Assembly: GCA_024640225.1 (NCBI GenBank)
Contig: JAHEFK010000010.1
Coordinates: 1-64,000, forward strand
Origin: Bacteroidota bacterium
GTDB taxonomy: Bacteria > Bacteroidota > Bacteroidia > Chitinophagales > Chitinophagaceae
Reading direction: 5' to 3'
Length of the DNA stretch: 64,000 nt
Of the stretch, positions 42,007-51,251 are shown piece after piece. The notes under the pieces are model-generated. The model saw only the letters and a list, made by a program, of their open reading frames with translations, was not told where the DNA came from and searched no databases. The position numbers and the translations under genes were made by a program. Position 1 is the first letter of the stretch. Every line of letters starts with the position of its first letter.

Positions 42007-42312
42007 TTATTTCTTTTTAAACATTTCAAGCATACGATCGGTAACTACAAATCCGCCTACCACATTAATAGTGCCCAATACTACAGCAATAGCGCCAAGT
42101 ACTAAAGTGCCAATATGATCGACAGGGGTATCTAGTAAGACAATAATAGCGCCGATAACGACTACTCCATGAATTGCATTGGCACCCGACATCAAGGGGG
42201 TGTGTAATACAGAAGGCACGCCACCAATTACTTCTATGCCCACAAATATGGCTAAAAGGATAAAGTAAATGATTTCTCGTTGCGATACTAAAAATTCTAA
42301 AATTGCTTCCAT
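42007..42312 (-). CDS. pntAB: NAD(P) transhydrogenase subunit alpha, membrane part
   Basis: A separate 101-residue protein holding the membrane helices that in E. coli are fused to PntA. Three or four hydrophobic segments are seen, with the conserved VLHTPLMSGANAIHGVVVIGAI motif. It lies between pntAA (7 bases upstream) and pntB (3 bases downstream), giving the three-gene layout typical of Rhodospirillum-type transhydrogenases. Confidence 0.94.
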   Translation of the reverse strand: MEAILEFLVSQREIIYFILLAIFVGIEVIGGVPSVLHTPLMSGANAIHGVVVIGAIIVLLDTPVDHIGTLVLGAIAVVLGTINVVGGFVVTDRMLEMFKKK

Positions 42313-42319
42313 GTTTATA

Positions 42320-43444
42320 TTATTTTAAAATACTTGAATGAATTTTTTTGCCATTGTGAAGGATCAAAGAACCCTTTGTAATTTCTTCTTCCATATCCCA
42401 ATGCATTGCTTCACTGGTGGCTAAATGCTCTAAAAAGGTTTGCATATTTTTTGCATAGAGTTCGCTTGCATTCATGGGCAATAAACTAGGCAAATTGCTT
42501 TCGCCAATAATGGTGACACCATTTTTTATAATTGTTTTATTGCATTCACTGCCTTCTACATTGCCACCTTGCTCTACCGCCATATCTAACACTACACTTC
42601 CAAATTTCATAGTAGCTAGCATCGCATCCGTTACCAGTACTGGTGCTTTTCTTCCGGGAATAAGCGCTGTAGTAATCACCACATCCGCTTCTTTTATGTG
42701 CTTAGCAATAAGTGCTTGTTGTTTAGCTAAAAATTCTTGAGATACTTCCGTTACATAACCACCGGCTACTTTGGTAGTTTCGTCTGCCGGCACTTCTATA
42801 AACTTAGCGCCAAGCGAAGCTACTTGCTCTTTTGTTTCTGGTCTAATATCGCTTACCTCAACAACAGCTCCTAATCTTTTTGCAGTGGCTATAGCTTGTA
42901 AGCCAGCTACACCGGCTCCGAATATTAATACTTTAGCTGGTCGGATAGTGCCCGCTGCCGTAGTCATCATAGGAAATATTTTCCCTAATGCATTGGCACA
43001 CAGTAAAACGGATTTATAACCTGCTAAGTTGGCTTGAGAACTTAGGGCGTCCATTTTTTGTGCGCGTGATATGCGCGGTATAGCATCCATTGCAAAGGCA
43101 CTTATACCAGCCTGTTCACAAGCAGTCACTAATTCAGCATTAGTTGCAGCATATAAAAAAGAAATCAATACAGCTTCTTTCTTCATCCATTGTATTTCTT
43201 CTACACTAGGCGGATTTACTTTTAATACAATATCCGCTTGTTCATAGACCGCTTGAGGAGTGTTCAAAATTTTTACACCTACAGCACTGTAGGCGTCATC
43301 ATCAAAATACGAGCTTGATCCAGCATTGGTTTCTATGGATACTTTAAAACCTTTATCAATTAATTGTTTGGCAATACTTGGAGTTATCGCTACGCGAGAT
43401 TCGAATGGTTTACGTTCTTTTGGTATGCAAAGATGTAATGACAT
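42320..43444 (-). CDS. pntAA: NAD(P) transhydrogenase subunit alpha, NAD-binding part
   Basis: The soluble NAD(H)-binding domain I of transhydrogenase, related to alanine dehydrogenase. Motifs: IPKERKPFESRVAITPS at the N terminus, the RQD-type loop LSSQANLAGYKSVL, the Rossmann segment VLIFGAGVAGLQAIATAKRLGA, and VITTALIPGRKAPVL with VLDMAVEQGGNVEGS. The 374-residue length is normal for the split form. It heads the operon. I see no exact promoter box in the short region before it, which also holds the terminator of the upstream gene. Confidence 0.95.
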   Translation of the reverse strand: MSLHLCIPKERKPFESRVAITPSIAKQLIDKGFKVSIETNAGSSSYFDDDAYSAVGVKILNTPQAVYEQADIVLKVNPPSVEEIQWMKKEAVLISFLYAATNAELVTACEQAGISAFAMDAIPRISRAQKMDALSSQANLAGYKSVLLCANALGKIFPMMTTAAGTIRPAKVLIFGAGVAGLQAIATAKRLGAVVEVSDIRPETKEQVASLGAKFIEVPADETTKVAGGYVTEVSQEFLAKQQALIAKHIKEADVVITTALIPGRKAPVLVTDAMLATMKFGSVVLDMAVEQGGNVEGSECNKTIIKNGVTIIGESNLPSLLPMNASELYAKNMQTFLEHLATSEAMHWDMEEEITKGSLILHNGKKIHSSILK

Positions 43445-43479
43445 AATGGACTATTTTAATGAATATATCTATGAATATA

Positions 43480-43512
43480 CAAAAAAATCCAAACCGAAGT
43501 TTGGATATTTTT
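43480..43512 (-). terminator. Terminator of the T9SS type A gene
   Basis: ATCCAAAC (43487-43494) and GTTTGGAT (43499-43506) make an 8-base stem with a 4-base loop and A/T runs on both sides. On the minus strand it lies directly after the stop codon at 43513 and separates that gene from the pnt operon. Confidence 0.85.
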
Positions 43513-45408
43513 TTATTGAACAATCATTTTTTCTATTTGTACAGCATCCTTTGTTGATGCTTTTATAATATAAATACCTGGGAGTGCTGGTACCGATATA
43601 GAAGTGTTTTCTAAAACTAAATGCTGATAAATTACGGTGCCATCTAAGGATGCGATAAGAATATTTAAGGGTGTGTTTTTTATGTTAGCTATATTAATCG
43701 ATTGTACACTTGGATTTGGATAAATAGTCATTAAATGATCAGTCAAAAAGTTGTTAGAAATACTTGTTACGTTGGTAACAGAAAAGTCATTAGAAGTGCT
43801 ACTGCAATTATAAGCATTAAAAACTTTAACGGAATAGAATCCATTTTGAGTTATAATATAATTGGCGTTAGTTGCACCTGTAATGGCAATTCCATTAAGA
43901 TACCATTGATAACTAGAATATGTACCGGTATTTAAAACATTTCCGGTACGAGTAATAACCGGAATATTGGGTAATGGATTTGCCGTTACATTAATTGCTG
44001 TAGATGTAGCCGAGCAAGATGTGCTATTCGTAATAACAAGAGTATAGGCACCACTTTGAGTAGCGGTGTAATTGCTGGAAGTAGCACCTGTAATTGTAGT
44101 GCCATTTAATTTCCATTGATAGGTATAACCTGTTCCTGTGTTGCCAATTAAATTTACAGACCCGCCCACACAAAAAGTAGTAGCACCACTATTAGTTATG
44201 GTCGATGTTGGTGCTGCATTTACAGTTACATTTACTGCGGCAGAAGTTGCAGTGTTATTAATGGTTACCGTATAGCTACCGGTTTGTGTAGCTGTATATG
44301 AACTTGTGGTGGCACCTGTAATTGCTGTACCATTTAATTTCCATTGATAGGTATAATTGGTGCCTGTATTAGCATTAAGTACTACACTATTACCTTGACA
44401 AAAAGTAGTTGGACCTGCAGGTGTAATCGTTGCACTTAAATTAGAACTTGCCAACCAAATGGTAGCATTCATAAGTAGTTTTTGATGGTTGCCAGCAGCA
44501 TCGCCTGTGTAGCCATTATATAATGTGATGTTTGGGCTGGTATTTCCAGTGCCATCATCACATGGAGAGCTATCGCCTATAGCAGCAACTTTACCATTGC
44601 CATATCTGGCATAAGCAAATAATACGTTATTGTTACCGGATGGGGTAGTGCCGGATTTATATACTACAGCTTTTACTGTAGCATTGATACTTGGATTGAT
44701 CGTCATGGAGGTGCCATTTGCCCATTGCACTTGTGTTACGGTGCCTGCTGTTCCATATTTTATAGAATCAGTGGTAGGTAAGGTAGCCATTGCAGATGAT
44801 ATGCCTGAAAAATTTTGTAAATCAAAACTAATACCAAAAGGATTTGATTGAACGGAGTTATTGGTCATTAAGTCATTCCAGATAACAGGAGAGTCATCAC
44901 CATCTCCATTGCGATCGCTTATGGTATGATCGGACACCATAAATAAACCTCCACCATTCTGAACAAACTGCATAATAGCAGTTTTTTCAGCTGTGGTGAA
45001 TAGAATATTAGGTTCACAAACAATATACACTTTATAATTGCTCAAATCCTGCGGATTGCTAGTATTGCCATACGTAATTTGTCCAGTATAGGGTAGCGTT
45101 TCTACGATATACCCTTTTTTAGCACAGTCAATAGCCCAATTAGAAATACCCCCTTGCCAAAAAGTTTCTGGTGTGCTTGCCGTCACGCCAGATTGTGCGG
45201 GTGTAGGATAACGTTGTGCATTACTATGATAGTTGCTAGTGCCAGTATAAGCATTAGGATTCCAATTTAAATTAAATAAATCGGCATCAATGATCCAATC
45301 AGCTGATCCAGCAGTTTCTGCTTTCGTAGCATCAAACAATATTTTTGTTTGGGCGAAAGCACTTAAATACACTACTGTTAATAAAAATAGTACTAATAAT
45401 TTTTTCAT
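43513..45408 (-). CDS. T9SS type A secreted protein with Ig-like repeats
   Basis: A protein of 631 residues with a signal peptide (residues 1-19). Residues 20-320 include a Rossmann/GATase-like domain (NYKVYIVCEPNILFT, QFVQNGGGLFMVSDHT, YGNGKVAAIGDSSPCDD). Three Ig-like modules follow, the first two close copies (NYTYQWKLNGTAITGATTSS and GYTYQWKLNGTTITGATSSN). The last 75 residues are a type A sorting domain (MTIYPNPSVQSINIANIK, GIYIIKAST). The function is unknown. The N-terminal domain resembles DUF4350-type or beta-galactosidase-linked GATase folds, but I see no clear catalytic Cys nucleophile elbow. Confidence 0.82.
   Translation of the reverse strand: MKKLLVLFLLTVVYLSAFAQTKILFDATKAETAGSADWIIDADLFNLNWNPNAYTGTSNYHSNAQRYPTPAQSGVTASTPETFWQGGISNWAIDCAKKGYIVETLPYTGQITYGNTSNPQDLSNYKVYIVCEPNILFTTAEKTAIMQFVQNGGGLFMVSDHTISDRNGDGDDSPVIWNDLMTNNSVQSNPFGISFDLQNFSGISSAMATLPTTDSIKYGTAGTVTQVQWANGTSMTINPSINATVKAVVYKSGTTPSGNNNVLFAYARYGNGKVAAIGDSSPCDDGTGNTSPNITLYNGYTGDAAGNHQKLLMNATIWLASSNLSATITPAGPTTFCQGNSVVLNANTGTNYTYQWKLNGTAITGATTSSYTATQTGSYTVTINNTATSAAVNVTVNAAPTSTITNSGATTFCVGGSVNLIGNTGTGYTYQWKLNGTTITGATSSNYTATQSGAYTLVITNSTSCSATSTAINVTANPLPNIPVITRTGNVLNTGTYSSYQWYLNGIAITGATNANYIITQNGFYSVKVFNAYNCSSTSNDFSVTNVTSISNNFLTDHLMTIYPNPSVQSINIANIKNTPLNILIASLDGTVIYQHLVLENTSISVPALPGIYIIKASTKDAVQIEKMIVQ
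43870..44440 (-). repeat. Tandem Ig-module repeat, 228-base period
   Basis: Within the T9SS type A gene a 27-base segment is identical at 44102-44128 and 44330-44356, exactly 228 bases (76 codons) apart, with clear similarity around it. A third, diverged module lies at about 43870-43970. This indicates in-frame duplication of Ig modules. Confidence 0.85.
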
Positions 45409-45456
45409 GGTTTGGTTATGGGCTAATTACAAACCACAATTTAATAAAAAAATGAA

Positions 45457-47358
45457 TTAAAACTTACCGCTTATTCCCATGCTTATCCACCTTCCGGGCA
45501 TTTGGCTACCTAACAGATCGCTGTAGATGTTATCCAATACATTATTACATTGGATATAGATCCCTAAGCGCTTAGAAATTTGAAAACCCAAGCGTGCATT
45601 TGCAACAAAATAGTCTTTACTGATGTTTGCTCGAATTGCTGGCGCTTCCAATGTGTTTCTTTCTTTATAAAGTAGCTGAACACTGCATTGCCAGTTTTTG
45701 TATCGATAAGCTATGCTGCTTTGAACCAATAATTTAGCATGCGAAATAATATAAAAAGAAGGTGTTGGACTATTGCTTTCTGAGTGCAAGAGGGATAGTC
45801 CAGCCTGAATGTCCAAAAGCTGTTTAGGTAATGCTTTATGGTATTGTAAATTGATTTCCATTCCACGGGTTGTTAGCTCTTGGATATTTTTAGCTAAAGC
45901 ATAACTACCATTACTAAGTAGATTTTCTTTTCTAGGCATATCAGCATAATTGGTAGTTACCCAATCAATAACATCGTTTTGTGTTCTATAAAAAAGGGTG
46001 CTATTCACAATTACATTTGGCATTACAGTAGCCGTTGCGCCTATTTCAACATTCCATGATGTTTCTGCACTTAAATCTGGATTGCCTATACTACCGCCTC
46101 TTACCAATGCTTTGTTGTAATTGTTATATCGTTCTGTAAAATCAGCATTGCGAAAGGCCCTGCCAATTGCTGCTCTATAGCTTATGTACTGGTTTTGGTA
46201 GGCTGCATTTATTTGTGGTAGCAAAATGGCACCATAACTTTGATCCCAATTAGTACGCAAACTGCTAGCAATATGCCAGTGCTGTATTTTATAATAGAGG
46301 GTTCCAAAAAGCGCCGCTTCATTGGTTTGGTGATTGCCTCGATCATTGGAAAGTATAGCTTTGTGTGATACTTGTGCACCTATGGAATATTGAAATTTAG
46401 TTTTTGTTATGGAACTATTGAGATATTGCAATGAAGAATAAGTAGCACTGTTCTCGTTGGCAGTTGAAACAGCATTATACAGATAAAAATCATTCATCAT
46501 TTTATTGACTATCGCGATTTCTTGATTTCTTTTCTTCCCTAGATGATTTACTTGCAGTTGATTCCAAAGCGTACTTACTTTTTCAGTAGCGGTATCACTG
46601 ACGAAAGGTGTATAAAAATTTTGAGCTGCAAAATCTCGATGATCATAGCTACTGCGGAGTGCCAAGTGCCAATGGGTATTGATGGTAATGGAACTAGAAA
46701 TGCTGAAGGTATTGTTATGCATATAAGCATTTGTAGCTCTTAGTGGTGCTCCATCGGTATTGTTGCTTAAAATACCCATGCATAGCTGCCAGTTTTTTTT
46801 ATTATATGCTGCTCCTGCATTGGTATGTACTAAATTGTAAGTGCCAGCGGCTATATTTAGTTGTGCTTGATGTTGCTTGTTTTCTAATTGGCGACTAAAT
46901 GTTTTGCTGATAATATGAATTACCCCACCTACTGCCTCAGCGCCATATTGGGCTGCAGCTGGACCTCTTAAAACTTCTATGCGCGCAATTTCATAAGGAG
47001 CTATGGGTATGTAGCTATTAAAATGGCCTGTAATAGGGTCGTTAATTTTAATGCCATCCAATAAAACAAGCGTTTGTTGAAAGGTACTCCCACGAAGTAC
47101 AATATCACTTTGCGCCCCCATCGGACCTCGTGATTGTATTTCTAATCCCGGTACATATTTTAGTAACTCGTCGATGGAGAGGTTGGGTGTATTGCCTAAA
47201 GCACTACCTTCTATAACGGTAATACTTCTGCCGCTCTCTGTTGTTTTTTGTAGTAAGCGATTACTGGTGATACTTAACGGATTTAAGCTTATTTCTGTTT
47301 GTGCATGGATTGATGTTGTAATGCAAATGGATAAAAAGCTGAGGTATAGTCTACGCAT
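45457..47358 (-). CDS. TonB-dependent outer-membrane receptor (BtuB/FepA-like)
   Basis: An outer-membrane active-transport receptor of 633 residues. The signal peptide (residues 1-19) is followed by a plug domain with ESGRSITVIEGSAL, IDELLKYVPGLEIQSRGPMGAQ, IVLRGSTFQQTLVLLDGIKINDP and IEVLRGPAAAQYGAEAVGGVIHII. The rest forms the 22-strand barrel, ending in an aromatic residue (SMGISGKF). There is no SusD partner and no carboxypeptidase-like N-terminal domain, so it is not a SusC. The ligand is unknown. I see no cobalamin riboswitch, since only about 50 bases separate it from tRNA-Arg. Confidence 0.93.
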   Translation of the reverse strand: MRRLYLSFLSICITTSIHAQTEISLNPLSITSNRLLQKTTESGRSITVIEGSALGNTPNLSIDELLKYVPGLEIQSRGPMGAQSDIVLRGSTFQQTLVLLDGIKINDPITGHFNSYIPIAPYEIARIEVLRGPAAAQYGAEAVGGVIHIISKTFSRQLENKQHQAQLNIAAGTYNLVHTNAGAAYNKKNWQLCMGILSNNTDGAPLRATNAYMHNNTFSISSSITINTHWHLALRSSYDHRDFAAQNFYTPFVSDTATEKVSTLWNQLQVNHLGKKRNQEIAIVNKMMNDFYLYNAVSTANENSATYSSLQYLNSSITKTKFQYSIGAQVSHKAILSNDRGNHQTNEAALFGTLYYKIQHWHIASSLRTNWDQSYGAILLPQINAAYQNQYISYRAAIGRAFRNADFTERYNNYNKALVRGGSIGNPDLSAETSWNVEIGATATVMPNVIVNSTLFYRTQNDVIDWVTTNYADMPRKENLLSNGSYALAKNIQELTTRGMEINLQYHKALPKQLLDIQAGLSLLHSESNSPTPSFYIISHAKLLVQSSIAYRYKNWQCSVQLLYKERNTLEAPAIRANISKDYFVANARLGFQISKRLGIYIQCNNVLDNIYSDLLGSQMPGRWISMGISGKF

Positions 47359-47408
47359 AATAAATGAATTAAGATTAACGGGGATATTGTTTTTAAAACT
47401 TAAAGTAG

Positions 47409-47480
47409 TAGTCTCGCCCAGGATCGAACTGGGATCAAAAGTTTAGGAAACTTCTATTCTATCCATTGAACTACGAGACC
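47409..47480 (-). tRNA. tRNA-Arg (anticodon CCT)
   Basis: The minus strand folds as a 72-base cloverleaf: acceptor GGTCTCG/CGAGACT (first pair G-T) with discriminator A, T arm CCCAG-TTCGATC-CTGGG, and anticodon loop TTCCTAA (anticodon CCT, complement at 47445-47447). CCA is not encoded. It lies between gldD and the TonB receptor on the same strand. Confidence 0.95.
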
Positions 47481-47494
47481 ATTTATTGGGGCAC

Positions 47495-48097
47495 TTATTT
47501 CCAACGTAGTGTTTTGATGAGATGCTCAATGTCTTTACTTAAAAATGCTACCATTGGTTGTAAAGAATCGGCATTGGGGGTGACATTAAAATAGAGTGCA
47601 CCTCTAAGGTAATGTTTATTAGAATCAGTAGCGAAAAATTGAATAGCAGAAGCGGCATTGCCACCTACATCATAATAAACGCCATGCACATGGGCGCTGT
47701 CATTATGAAACTCAGGTTCATTGATATAGTCCGCTTTTTTGGTATGTACAAAGGATAATTCATGTGCATCGTTTAGAAGTTTTTCTAAATCCCCAGCATC
47801 CTTCATGCTTTTGTAAGACAAATAAATACTTGCATTCCATTGAGGAAAATCTACATTTATCCAATAGGCTATCCCATTCTTATCCTTCATAAACTTAGTC
47901 ATTGTGGTATCTTTTAAAATAGTGCCATAACTAGGGTATTCAAATTGATAAGGAAATCCTGCTTTGTCAAATTGGGTGTATGTGTGCTCAGGAAGGCTTA
48001 TTGCATAATATCCACGGGGTTTGGGTGTAAATATTTTGGGTTTACAGCTTAGCATTCCTATAGTGCTTATTAAGAGTAGCGATGTAACTAATTTCAT
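47495..48097 (-). CDS. gldD: Gliding motility lipoprotein GldD
   Basis: A Bacteroidota lipoprotein needed for gliding and type IX secretion in Flavobacterium. The lipobox is STIGMLSC (Cys18). The GldD hallmark PKPRGYYAISLPEHTY follows directly, then FPYQFEYPSYGTI, WINVDFPQWNASIYLSYK and the C-terminal LRGALYFNVTPNADS. The 200-residue length is normal. Its usual neighbours gldE and ssb are absent. The promoter box TACTTTTG ends 4 bases before the ATG. Its product fits the sorting-domain proteins found in the window. Confidence 0.9.
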   Translation of the reverse strand: MKLVTSLLLISTIGMLSCKPKIFTPKPRGYYAISLPEHTYTQFDKAGFPYQFEYPSYGTILKDTTMTKFMKDKNGIAYWINVDFPQWNASIYLSYKSMKDAGDLEKLLNDAHELSFVHTKKADYINEPEFHNDSAHVHGVYYDVGGNAASAIQFFATDSNKHYLRGALYFNVTPNADSLQPMVAFLSKDIEHLIKTLRWK

Positions 48098-48101
48098 GGT
48101 T

Positions 48102-48109
48102 CAAAAGTA
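48102..48109 (-). promoter_or_regulatory. Candidate -7 box of gldD
   Basis: The minus strand reads TACTTTTG, an exact TAnnTTTG match, 4 bases from the gldD ATG, which suggests a nearly leaderless mRNA. Confidence 0.5.
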
Positions 48110-48166
48110 CTTTTTTTTATGCATATTCGAAATGCTTTATTATGTAATGGAGTTGCTTTTTTTTAC

Positions 48167-48174
48167 TAACTTTG
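48167..48174 (+). promoter_or_regulatory. Candidate -7 box of DUF3467-guaA
   Basis: TAACTTTG matches TAnnTTTG exactly, 19 bases before the DUF3467 ATG. Confidence 0.55.
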
Positions 48175-48193
48175 CAACAATTAAAACGATCTC

Positions 48194-48508
48194 ATGCAAC
48201 AAGATACTCCTCAAGATCCACAATTAAATATCGAAATAAGTGAAGAAATGGCTGATGGTAGCTATGCTAATTTAGCGATCATTACGCATTCCTTTGCAGA
48301 ATTTGTGTTTGACTTCGTGAATGTGATGCCAAACACACCTAAGTCGAAAGTAAAAGCTCGTGTGATCATGACACCGCAGCATGCTAAACGATTAATGAAA
48401 GCATTGGTTGATAATGTAAAAAATTTCGAGGCTAATCATGGTCCAATTAAAGATGGAGAAATGATGAACCTTCCTTTTAACTTTGGCGGCCCTAAAGCGG
48501 AAGCCTAA
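48194..48508 (+). CDS. DUF3467 family protein
   Basis: A cytoplasmic protein of 104 residues with the DUF3467 pattern: LNIEISEEMADGSYANLAIITHSFAEFVFDFV, then SKVKARVIMTPQHAKRLMKALVDNVKNFEANHG. It is widespread in Bacteroidota and other bacteria, without a known function. It lies 10 bases before guaA and is probably co-transcribed with it. Confidence 0.9.
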   Translation: MQQDTPQDPQLNIEISEEMADGSYANLAIITHSFAEFVFDFVNVMPNTPKSKVKARVIMTPQHAKRLMKALVDNVKNFEANHGPIKDGEMMNLPFNFGGPKAEA

Positions 48509-48518
48509 TATTTAAGCT

Positions 48519-50057
48519 ATGTTAGATAAAATATTGATTTTAGATTTTGGTTCTCAATATACACAGCTTATTGCTCGTAGTATTAGAGAATTGAATGTGT
48601 ATTGCGAAATACAACCCTGCACCAAGCCAATTGATTATTCAAGTGCTATCAAAGGCGTTATCTTATCGGGTAGTCCATATTCTGTAAATGATGAATTTGC
48701 GCCTAAGCCCGATGTATTAGCTATTGCTGCCAAAGTACCTGTTTTAGGTGTGTGTTATGGTGCGCAATTAATAGCGCAAACTACAGGTGGCGTAGTAGGC
48801 AAATCGGCACATAGAGAATATGGTCGTGCTCACTTAGATAATATAATAACAGATCCTTTGTTTGCTGCAATAGAAAATGGGTCGCAAGTATGGATGAGTC
48901 ATTCCGATTCTGTAAAAGAATTGCCAACTAATTTAAATTGCATTGCTACTACGGCGAGTATACCTGTTGCTGCATTTAAAGCTGCAGAAGGATTTACAAC
49001 ATTTCCTATGTATGGTATACAATTTCATCCAGAGGTTACACATAGTGAACAAGGTAAAACACTTATCAAAAACTTTGTGGTAGGTATTTGTGCTTGCCAA
49101 CAAAATTGGACACCTGATGGGTTTATTGAAACTACCGTTGCCTCCATTAAAAAGCAAGTGGGCAATGGCAAGGTAGTGATGGCTTTAAGTGGCGGTGTAG
49201 ATTCTACAGTGGCTGCTACCTTAATACAAAGAGCCATAGGCGATAATTTGTATTGCATTTTTGTAGACAATGGTTTATTGCGTAAAGATGAATTTACCCA
49301 AGTATTAGAAGGCTATAAACAATTGCATTTAAATACTAAAGGAATCGATGCTCGACATCGTTTCTATACCGCTTTAGCAGGAGTATCAGATCCGGAGAAA
49401 AAGCGTAAAATTATTGGTGGTTTATTCATTGATATTTTCCAAGAAGAAGCGCAACATCTAACGGATGTAAGCTTTTTAGGTCAAGGTACTATCTACCCAG
49501 ACGTAATTGAATCTGTTTCGGTGAATGGACCTTCTGTAACCATTAAATCGCATCACAATGTAGGTGGCTTACCAGAGAAAATGCATTTGCAATTAGTAGA
49601 GCCTTTACGTTTGTTATTTAAAGATGAAGTACGACGAATAGGAAGAGCTTTAGGGATTGACGAATTATTTTTATCACGCCATCCTTTCCCCGGACCAGGT
49701 TTAGGCATTCGCATTTTAGGGGCTGTGTCTGAAGAGAAAGCACTTATGCTGCAAGAAGCAGATGCCATTTATATCAATACCCTAAAAGAGTTTGGTTGGT
49801 ATGATAAAGTTTGGCAAGCAGGTGCTATATTATTGCCAGTGCAGAGTGTAGGCGTTATGGGCGATGAGCGTACCTATGAATTTACAATTGCCTTAAGAGC
49901 GGTAACATCTGTAGATGGTATGACTGCAGATTGGGCTCATTTACCGTACGACTTATTAGCTCAAATTTCTAATAATATTATTAATAGAGTAAAAGGTATT
50001 AATAGAGTAGTCTACGATATTAGTTCCAAACCACCAGCTACAATAGAGTGGGAATAA
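48519..50057 (+). CDS. guaA: GMP synthase (glutamine-hydrolysing)
   Basis: Converts XMP to GMP with glutamine and ATP. The N-terminal class I glutamine amidotransferase has its Cys in [16 protein letters not shown] and the His-Glu in [13 protein letters not shown]. The ATP pyrophosphatase domain has the P-loop [14 protein letters not shown], and the dimerisation domain has [14 protein letters not shown] and the C-terminal [12 protein letters not shown]. The 512-residue length is normal. It follows DUF3467 and is closed by a two-way hairpin terminator. Confidence 0.98.
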   Translation: MLDKILILDFGSQYTQLIARSIRELNVYCEIQPCTKPIDYSSAIKGVILSGSPYSVNDEFAPKPDVLAIAAKVPVLGVCYGAQLIAQTTGGVVGKSAHREYGRAHLDNIITDPLFAAIENGSQVWMSHSDSVKELPTNLNCIATTASIPVAAFKAAEGFTTFPMYGIQFHPEVTHSEQGKTLIKNFVVGICACQQNWTPDGFIETTVASIKKQVGNGKVVMALSGGVDSTVAATLIQRAIGDNLYCIFVDNGLLRKDEFTQVLEGYKQLHLNTKGIDARHRFYTALAGVSDPEKKRKIIGGLFIDIFQEEAQHLTDVSFLGQGTIYPDVIESVSVNGPSVTIKSHHNVGGLPEKMHLQLVEPLRLLFKDEVRRIGRALGIDELFLSRHPFPGPGLGIRILGAVSEEKALMLQEADAIYINTLKEFGWYDKVWQAGAILLPVQSVGVMGDERTYEFTIALRAVTSVDGMTADWAHLPYDLLAQISNNIINRVKGINRVVYDISSKPPATIEWE

Positions 50058-50058
50058 C

Positions 50059-50088
50059 AAAAAGGATTAGCAATTGCTAATCCTTTTT
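50059..50088. terminator. Perfect palindromic two-way terminator after guaA
   Basis: A 30-base perfect palindrome (15 bases each side of 50073/50074) has A and T ends. It starts 2 bases after the guaA stop and includes the last codons and stop of the convergent WecA-like gene in its right arm. Confidence 0.9.
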
Positions 50089-51180
50089 TGTTGGTTTTAA
50101 GTAGAGTGTAAATCCTATTAGGATAAGTATGATGCTTGTAAACAAAGCAATGCATGCTATTGCTGTAGAAAAAAAATGTAAAGAATATGTGATAGCCAAT
50201 AGAAATATAAACGCTGTACAGAAGGTTAATACAATTTGATTATGAGAAAAATTGGCGTCTAGTAATTTGTGATGTAAATGGTTGCGATCCGCATGAAAAG
50301 GAGATCCTTTTTTTAAAATTCGTATTGAGAATACTCTAAAAGTGTCGAATATTGGAATGATAAGTAAAGCTAAAGTAATCAACGTTGCGCCTCCTGATCC
50401 TGTAACAATATGGCTGATAATATTTGTTGAGGAAATATTTTTAACAAATACAATACAAAGTGTTGCCAATGAAAATCCTAAAATTAAAGAACCGGTATCT
50501 CCCATGAAAATTCGAGCCGGAGCGATATTAAATTTTAGGAATCCAATAACGGCACCAAGCAAGGTAATGCTAATAATAGCCTCATTGTAATTTTTATTCA
50601 AGGTAAATAAAATACTTAAGATTGCTAAAATAAGTGCAGCTAAACTGCCGGCTAAACCATCAATGCCATCAATTAAATTAAAGGCATTAGTAACAAAAAT
50701 AATTCCAATGATGGAGAATAAAATACTAATTAAATAAGGTAGTTCTTGAATCCCAAAAATTCCATGAAAGGAAAGAAGTCGGATGTCTGCAAAATATACT
50801 ACAATGAAGGCAGCAACTGCTTGTGCTACAAATTTTTTAAAAGGGGATAGACCCGCTAAATCATCTTTAACACCGGTAATGAATAAAATGAATGTTGAGA
50901 TTACAAAGTAATACCAATTTTGAAAAAAAGGTATCGTGCCTATGTCATTGATTTTTATCAGTGTTATAGATGAAAAAAGTGAAACTACTATAAAGCTCAT
51001 GTAAATGCCTATTCCACCTAAATTAGTAATGATACGATCATGTACTTTACGTTCATTATCGGGAGTATCTAAGTATCTATTTTTAGTAGCTATATAAATA
51101 ATTCTTGGCATTAGAAAAATGGCCAAAAAGAGGGAGGTTATAAAGCTCGAAATTAATAATATGAGAAAATAGTATGACAT
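50077..51180 (-). CDS. MraY/WecA-family phosphoglycosyltransferase
   Basis: A polytopic enzyme that transfers a sugar-1-phosphate to undecaprenyl phosphate, starting polysaccharide or O-antigen synthesis. It has about eleven hydrophobic helices. Catalytic motifs: Asp pair near GVKDDLAGLSP, NAFNLIDGIDGLAGSLAAL and IFMGDTGSLILGF. The loop HADRNHLHHKLL is the WecA/TagO type rather than MraY. The length is 367 residues. An O-antigen-ligase-like gene lies about 1 kb away, which fits a shared surface polysaccharide pathway (inference). Confidence 0.92.
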   Translation of the reverse strand: MSYYFLILLISSFITSLFLAIFLMPRIIYIATKNRYLDTPDNERKVHDRIITNLGGIGIYMSFIVVSLFSSITLIKINDIGTIPFFQNWYYFVISTFILFITGVKDDLAGLSPFKKFVAQAVAAFIVVYFADIRLLSFHGIFGIQELPYLISILFSIIGIIFVTNAFNLIDGIDGLAGSLAALILAILSILFTLNKNYNEAIISITLLGAVIGFLKFNIAPARIFMGDTGSLILGFSLATLCIVFVKNISSTNIISHIVTGSGGATLITLALLIIPIFDTFRVFSIRILKKGSPFHADRNHLHHKLLDANFSHNQIVLTFCTAFIFLLAITYSLHFFSTAIACIALFTSIILILIGFTLYLKPTKKD

Positions 51181-51251
51181 AATTTTAGCAAAAAACTTAT
51201 TTTTATTTTACAAAGTTAAAGTAAGTATATTAAAAATAAAAATATTCTAAA

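Noticed and set aside
42474-43019. Plus-strand open frames opposite pntAA
   Set aside because: Antisense shadows of a highly conserved gene with no motif of their own.
47359-47408. Cobalamin riboswitch before the BtuB-like receptor
   Set aside because: Only about 50 AT-rich bases lie between tRNA-Arg and the receptor start, too short for that riboswitch and without a B12 box.
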